The translations under genes were made by a program, and so were the position numbers. The notes below the pieces were generated by a model. That model did no database searches and had not been told where the DNA came from. It was given only the letters and a program-made list of their open reading frames with translations. A stretch of DNA of 7,395 nucleotides from NCBI GenBank assembly GCA_023424865.1, contig JAFADM010000518.1, positions 1 to 7,395 of the forward strand, in the 5' to 3' direction. Positions 5,223 to 7,395 of this stretch are shown one piece after another. Every line of letters begins with the position of its first letter. Position 1 is the stretch's first letter. Source of the stretch: Bacillota bacterium (GTDB lineage Bacteria > Bacillota_A > Clostridia > DSM-8532).

Positions 5223-6380
5223 ATGAATAAGATATTAAACGGCATTGACCGTATCGAAAACTACGAGCATCTTTTCAAAGGCAGGCGTATCGGCCTCATT
5301 ACAGCTCCTTCCGGGCTATCCCTGGACTTTGAGTCCACCCTTCACATTCTCCATAAAAAATTCGGCTTATCCGCCCTGTTCTCACCGGAGCACGGGGTTC
5401 GGGGAGACAGGGATGCGGGAGACACGGTGGAAACCTATGCGGATCCCTACACCGGAGTGCCTGTATACAGCCTTTACCGGAAGGATTCAAAGCGGCTGAC
5501 AGAAGAAATGCTGAAAAACGTGGATCTTGTGGTTTACGATATTCAGGACATAGGGGCCCGTTTCTATACCTTTATATATACCATGCTTTATGCCATGGAG
5601 GACTGCGCCCGGTACGGGAAGGAATTCCTTGTACTGGACCGGCTAAATCCTCTTGGGGACAGAGTGGAGGGCAATGTACTCACCTCCGGATATGAATCCT
5701 TTGTGGGAGCCTATCCCCTGGCCATGCGCTATGGACTCACACCCGGAGAATTTGCCCTTATGGCCAACAGTGAGCAGAATCTGGGCTGTACTCTTCATGT
5801 CATTCCCGTCAGCGGCTGGCACCGCAATAGTCTGTTTCCGGAAACAGGCAGGCTTTGGGTTATGCCCACCATGGGAATTCCCCGGTTTGAAACCGCCCTG
5901 CTTTACCCGGGCATGTGCTTCTTTGAAGGAACAAACCTTTCCGAGGGCCGAGGTACCACCGCTCCCTTTGAAATCATCGGCTCACCCTTTATTGACGGTG
6001 AAGGTCTGGCTAAAGCCATGAATGCAAAAAAACTGCCCGGCGTTGTTTTTCGGCCTGTTTACTTTAAGCCCTGGATGTCAAAGCACAAGGACACGCCCTG
6101 CAAAGGGGTGCAGACCCATATTACGGATCCTCAAAAGGTACGCCCGGTGGAGACAGGCTTAAGACTGCTCCATGAAATCGGAAGGACTTACGAGGCTTTC
6201 GCCTTTTTGCCCCCATTCCGGGAAGGGGGACGGCCCTTTATAGACCTTCTGGCAGGCTCCAATATTCTGCGCTCCGACACGCCTCCGGAGGTGCTTTTGG
6301 AGAGGTTCGGGCAGGAGAGCCGGGCCTTCGCGGAAAGAAAGGCGGCATTTCATCTTTATAAAGGAGGCGAAACAAGCTAA
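5223..6380 (+). CDS. namZ: Exo-beta-N-acetylmuramidase NamZ (DUF1343, GH171), apparently cytoplasmic
   Basis: NamZ releases MurNAc from the non-reducing end of peptidoglycan fragments such as MurNAc-GlcNAc. This 385-residue protein shows the family motifs: S54-P-E56-H-G-V-R60-G near the N-terminus, D106-I-Q-D-I-G-A-R-F-Y-T, V-L-D-R-L-N-P-L-G-D at 137-146, and E235-G-T-N-L-S-E-G-R-G-T-T. The Glu of the S-P-E-H-G motif lies in the proposed active site. At 141 and 146 the usual D-R-P-N-P-x-G-G reads D-R-L-N-P-L-G-D, a mild deviation. The N-terminus is charged and has no signal peptide, unlike the exported Bacillus subtilis NamZ, so it should act on imported substrate. ATG 5223 is 2 bases after the preceding stop, with a weak AAAGAGAG at 5206-5213. 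The stop overlaps the nagZ start. Confidence 0.93.
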   Translation: MNKILNGIDRIENYEHLFKGRRIGLITAPSGLSLDFESTLHILHKKFGLSALFSPEHGVRGDRDAGDTVETYADPYTGVPVYSLYRKDSKRLTEEMLKNVDLVVYDIQDIGARFYTFIYTMLYAMEDCARYGKEFLVLDRLNPLGDRVEGNVLTSGYESFVGAYPLAMRYGLTPGEFALMANSEQNLGCTLHVIPVSGWHRNSLFPETGRLWVMPTMGIPRFETALLYPGMCFFEGTNLSEGRGTTAPFEIIGSPFIDGEGLAKAMNAKKLPGVVFRPVYFKPWMSKHKDTPCKGVQTHITDPQKVRPVETGLRLLHEIGRTYEAFAFLPPFREGGRPFIDLLAGSNILRSDTPPEVLLERFGQESRAFAERKAAFHLYKGGETS

Positions 6381-7395
6381 TGGCATATCAAAAGGCTGAA
6401 CGTTCCCTGGGTGAAAAAATAGGCCAGGTTATTATGGCCGGATTTCCTGAGACCGGGCTTTCAGATGATTTCAAACGGCTGATAGAGGAATATAAAATTG
6501 GAAATGTCATTCTTTTTTCTCATAATGTAGAAAGCATCCCTCAACTGGCGGCACTTTGCGGAGAAATTCACAATCGAATCCATGAAGCAACCGGCCTTCC
6601 TCCCTTTATTGCTATGGATCAGGAGGGGGGCGTGGTTTCACGTCTGCCCAGGGAGGCCACATCAATTCCCGGTGCCATGGCCATAGCTGCCACCGGCAGG
6701 CCCGAGAATGCCCGCAGGCTGGGCGAGATTACAGCTCTGGAGCTCAGCGCTCTCGGAGTAAATATGAATATGGCCCCGGTTATGGATATTAACTCCAATA
6801 AAAACAACCCGGTTATTGGAGTTAGATCTTATGGAGACACTCACGAAACAGTTTCAAGCTTCGGTCTTCAAATGCTGAAAGGCCTTCAGGCAGGCGGTGT
6901 GCTCCCCGTAATCAAGCATTTTCCGGGGCATGGGGATACCAGCGTAGATTCCCATCTTGGACTACCCATGATAACAAAAACGGAGGCAGAGCTTATGCAA
7001 AACGAGCTGGTCCCGTTTATTAATGCTATCCGTGAGGGAGCCCCTGTAGTAATGACCTCCCACATCCTCTTCCCCGCCATTGAAACGGAAAAGGTGCCTG
7101 CCACTCTGTCCGGGGCGGTTTTAACAGGACTTTTGAAAAACAGGCTTGGTTTTGAAGGCCTCATCGTTACCGACTGTCTGGAAATGAATGCCGTAAAGGA
7201 CTATTACGGAACGGCCAAGGGGGCTTTGGAAGCGCTTAAGGCAGGGGCCCACATGGTTTTGGTATCCCATACGGCAAGTCTTATTGAACAGACGGCACGA
7301 ACCCTGAAGGAAGCGGTACTGTCAGGAGAGCTTCCTATGAAAACGCTGGATAAGGCGGTAGAAAAAGTAACGGCTCTGAAAGCTACTCTGAAAGG
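6380..7395 (+). CDS. nagZ: Beta-N-acetylglucosaminidase NagZ (GH3), 3' end beyond the window
   Basis: NagZ removes non-reducing GlcNAc from GlcNAc-MurNAc disaccharides and muropeptides. The 338 residues seen cover the GH3 TIM-barrel domain. Visible motifs are M-D80-Q-E-G-G-V-V, N-P-V-I-G-V-R-S-Y (substrate region), the catalytic loop K179-H-F-P-G-H-G-x4-D190-S-H192, and V-T-D265-C-L-E-M with the nucleophile Asp265. In NagZ the Asp-His pair of the loop acts as acid/base. The sequence resembles the Bacillus enzyme more than the Gram-negative one: D-Q-E-G-G-V-V rather than D-Q-E-G-G-R-V. No signal peptide is seen, so it is probably cytoplasmic. ATG 6380 overlaps the namZ stop (TAATG), with AAGGAGG at 6361-6367. 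The frame is open to the right edge; whether a C-terminal domain follows, as in B. subtilis NagZ, cannot be seen. Confidence 0.95.
   Translation, partial: MAYQKAERSLGEKIGQVIMAGFPETGLSDDFKRLIEEYKIGNVILFSHNVESIPQLAALCGEIHNRIHEATGLPPFIAMDQEGGVVSRLPREATSIPGAMAIAATGRPENARRLGEITALELSALGVNMNMAPVMDINSNKNNPVIGVRSYGDTHETVSSFGLQMLKGLQAGGVLPVIKHFPGHGDTSVDSHLGLPMITKTEAELMQNELVPFINAIREGAPVVMTSHILFPAIETEKVPATLSGAVLTGLLKNRLGFEGLIVTDCLEMNAVKDYYGTAKGALEALKAGAHMVLVSHTASLIEQTARTLKEAVLSGELPMKTLDKAVEKVTALKATLK

Overview
The window reads as part of a single plus-strand operon for taking up and dismantling peptidoglycan amino sugars (muropeptides). It most likely comes from a Bacillota (Firmicutes) bacterium of Clostridia type. 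The grounds are strong AGGAGG-type ribosome binding sites, roughly balanced base composition, and the gene set: CUT1 sugar permeases without a dedicated ATPase, a tandem GNAT resembling clostridial GlmA, a DUF1343/NamZ protein, and a Bacillus-type NagZ. The taxonomic call is inference; there is no rRNA or other marker.

Layout. Bases 1-42 may be the 3' end of an unidentified gene. Bases 43-426 are noncoding and rich in inverted repeats. They hold a possible cre-like site, the first copy of a duplicated intergenic element (185-276), a promoter-like sequence, a clear rho-independent terminator (274-312) and two further hairpins before the first permease. Two permease genes follow (427-1344 and 1463-2323). 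They are separated by an unusually long gap that carries the second copy of the intergenic element. From there the genes are tightly packed: anmK, a tandem GNAT acetyltransferase, a PIG-L/LmbE-family protein, namZ (DUF1343, GH171) and nagZ (GH3). NagZ runs off the right edge. Gaps are 6, 22, 1 and 2 bases, and the last junction overlaps by one base (TAATG).

How the genes may work together. The permeases would import muro-disaccharides or muropeptides, using a binding protein and an ATPase encoded elsewhere. The GNAT would re-acetylate glucosamine residues so that the hydrolases can act. NagZ would remove non-reducing GlcNAc and NamZ non-reducing MurNAc. AnmK would turn anhydro-MurNAc into MurNAc-6-phosphate for a MurQ etherase outside the window. 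NamZ and NagZ both start without a signal peptide, so this is an import-first, digest-inside arrangement. The PIG-L protein is the odd member. Its usual H-P-D-D motif reads H-V-G-D, so the Asp that serves as general base in characterised relatives is Gly, and it sits directly behind an acetyltransferase of opposite chemistry.

The two points most worth following are the duplicated, structured intergenic element and the noncanonical PIG-L protein.
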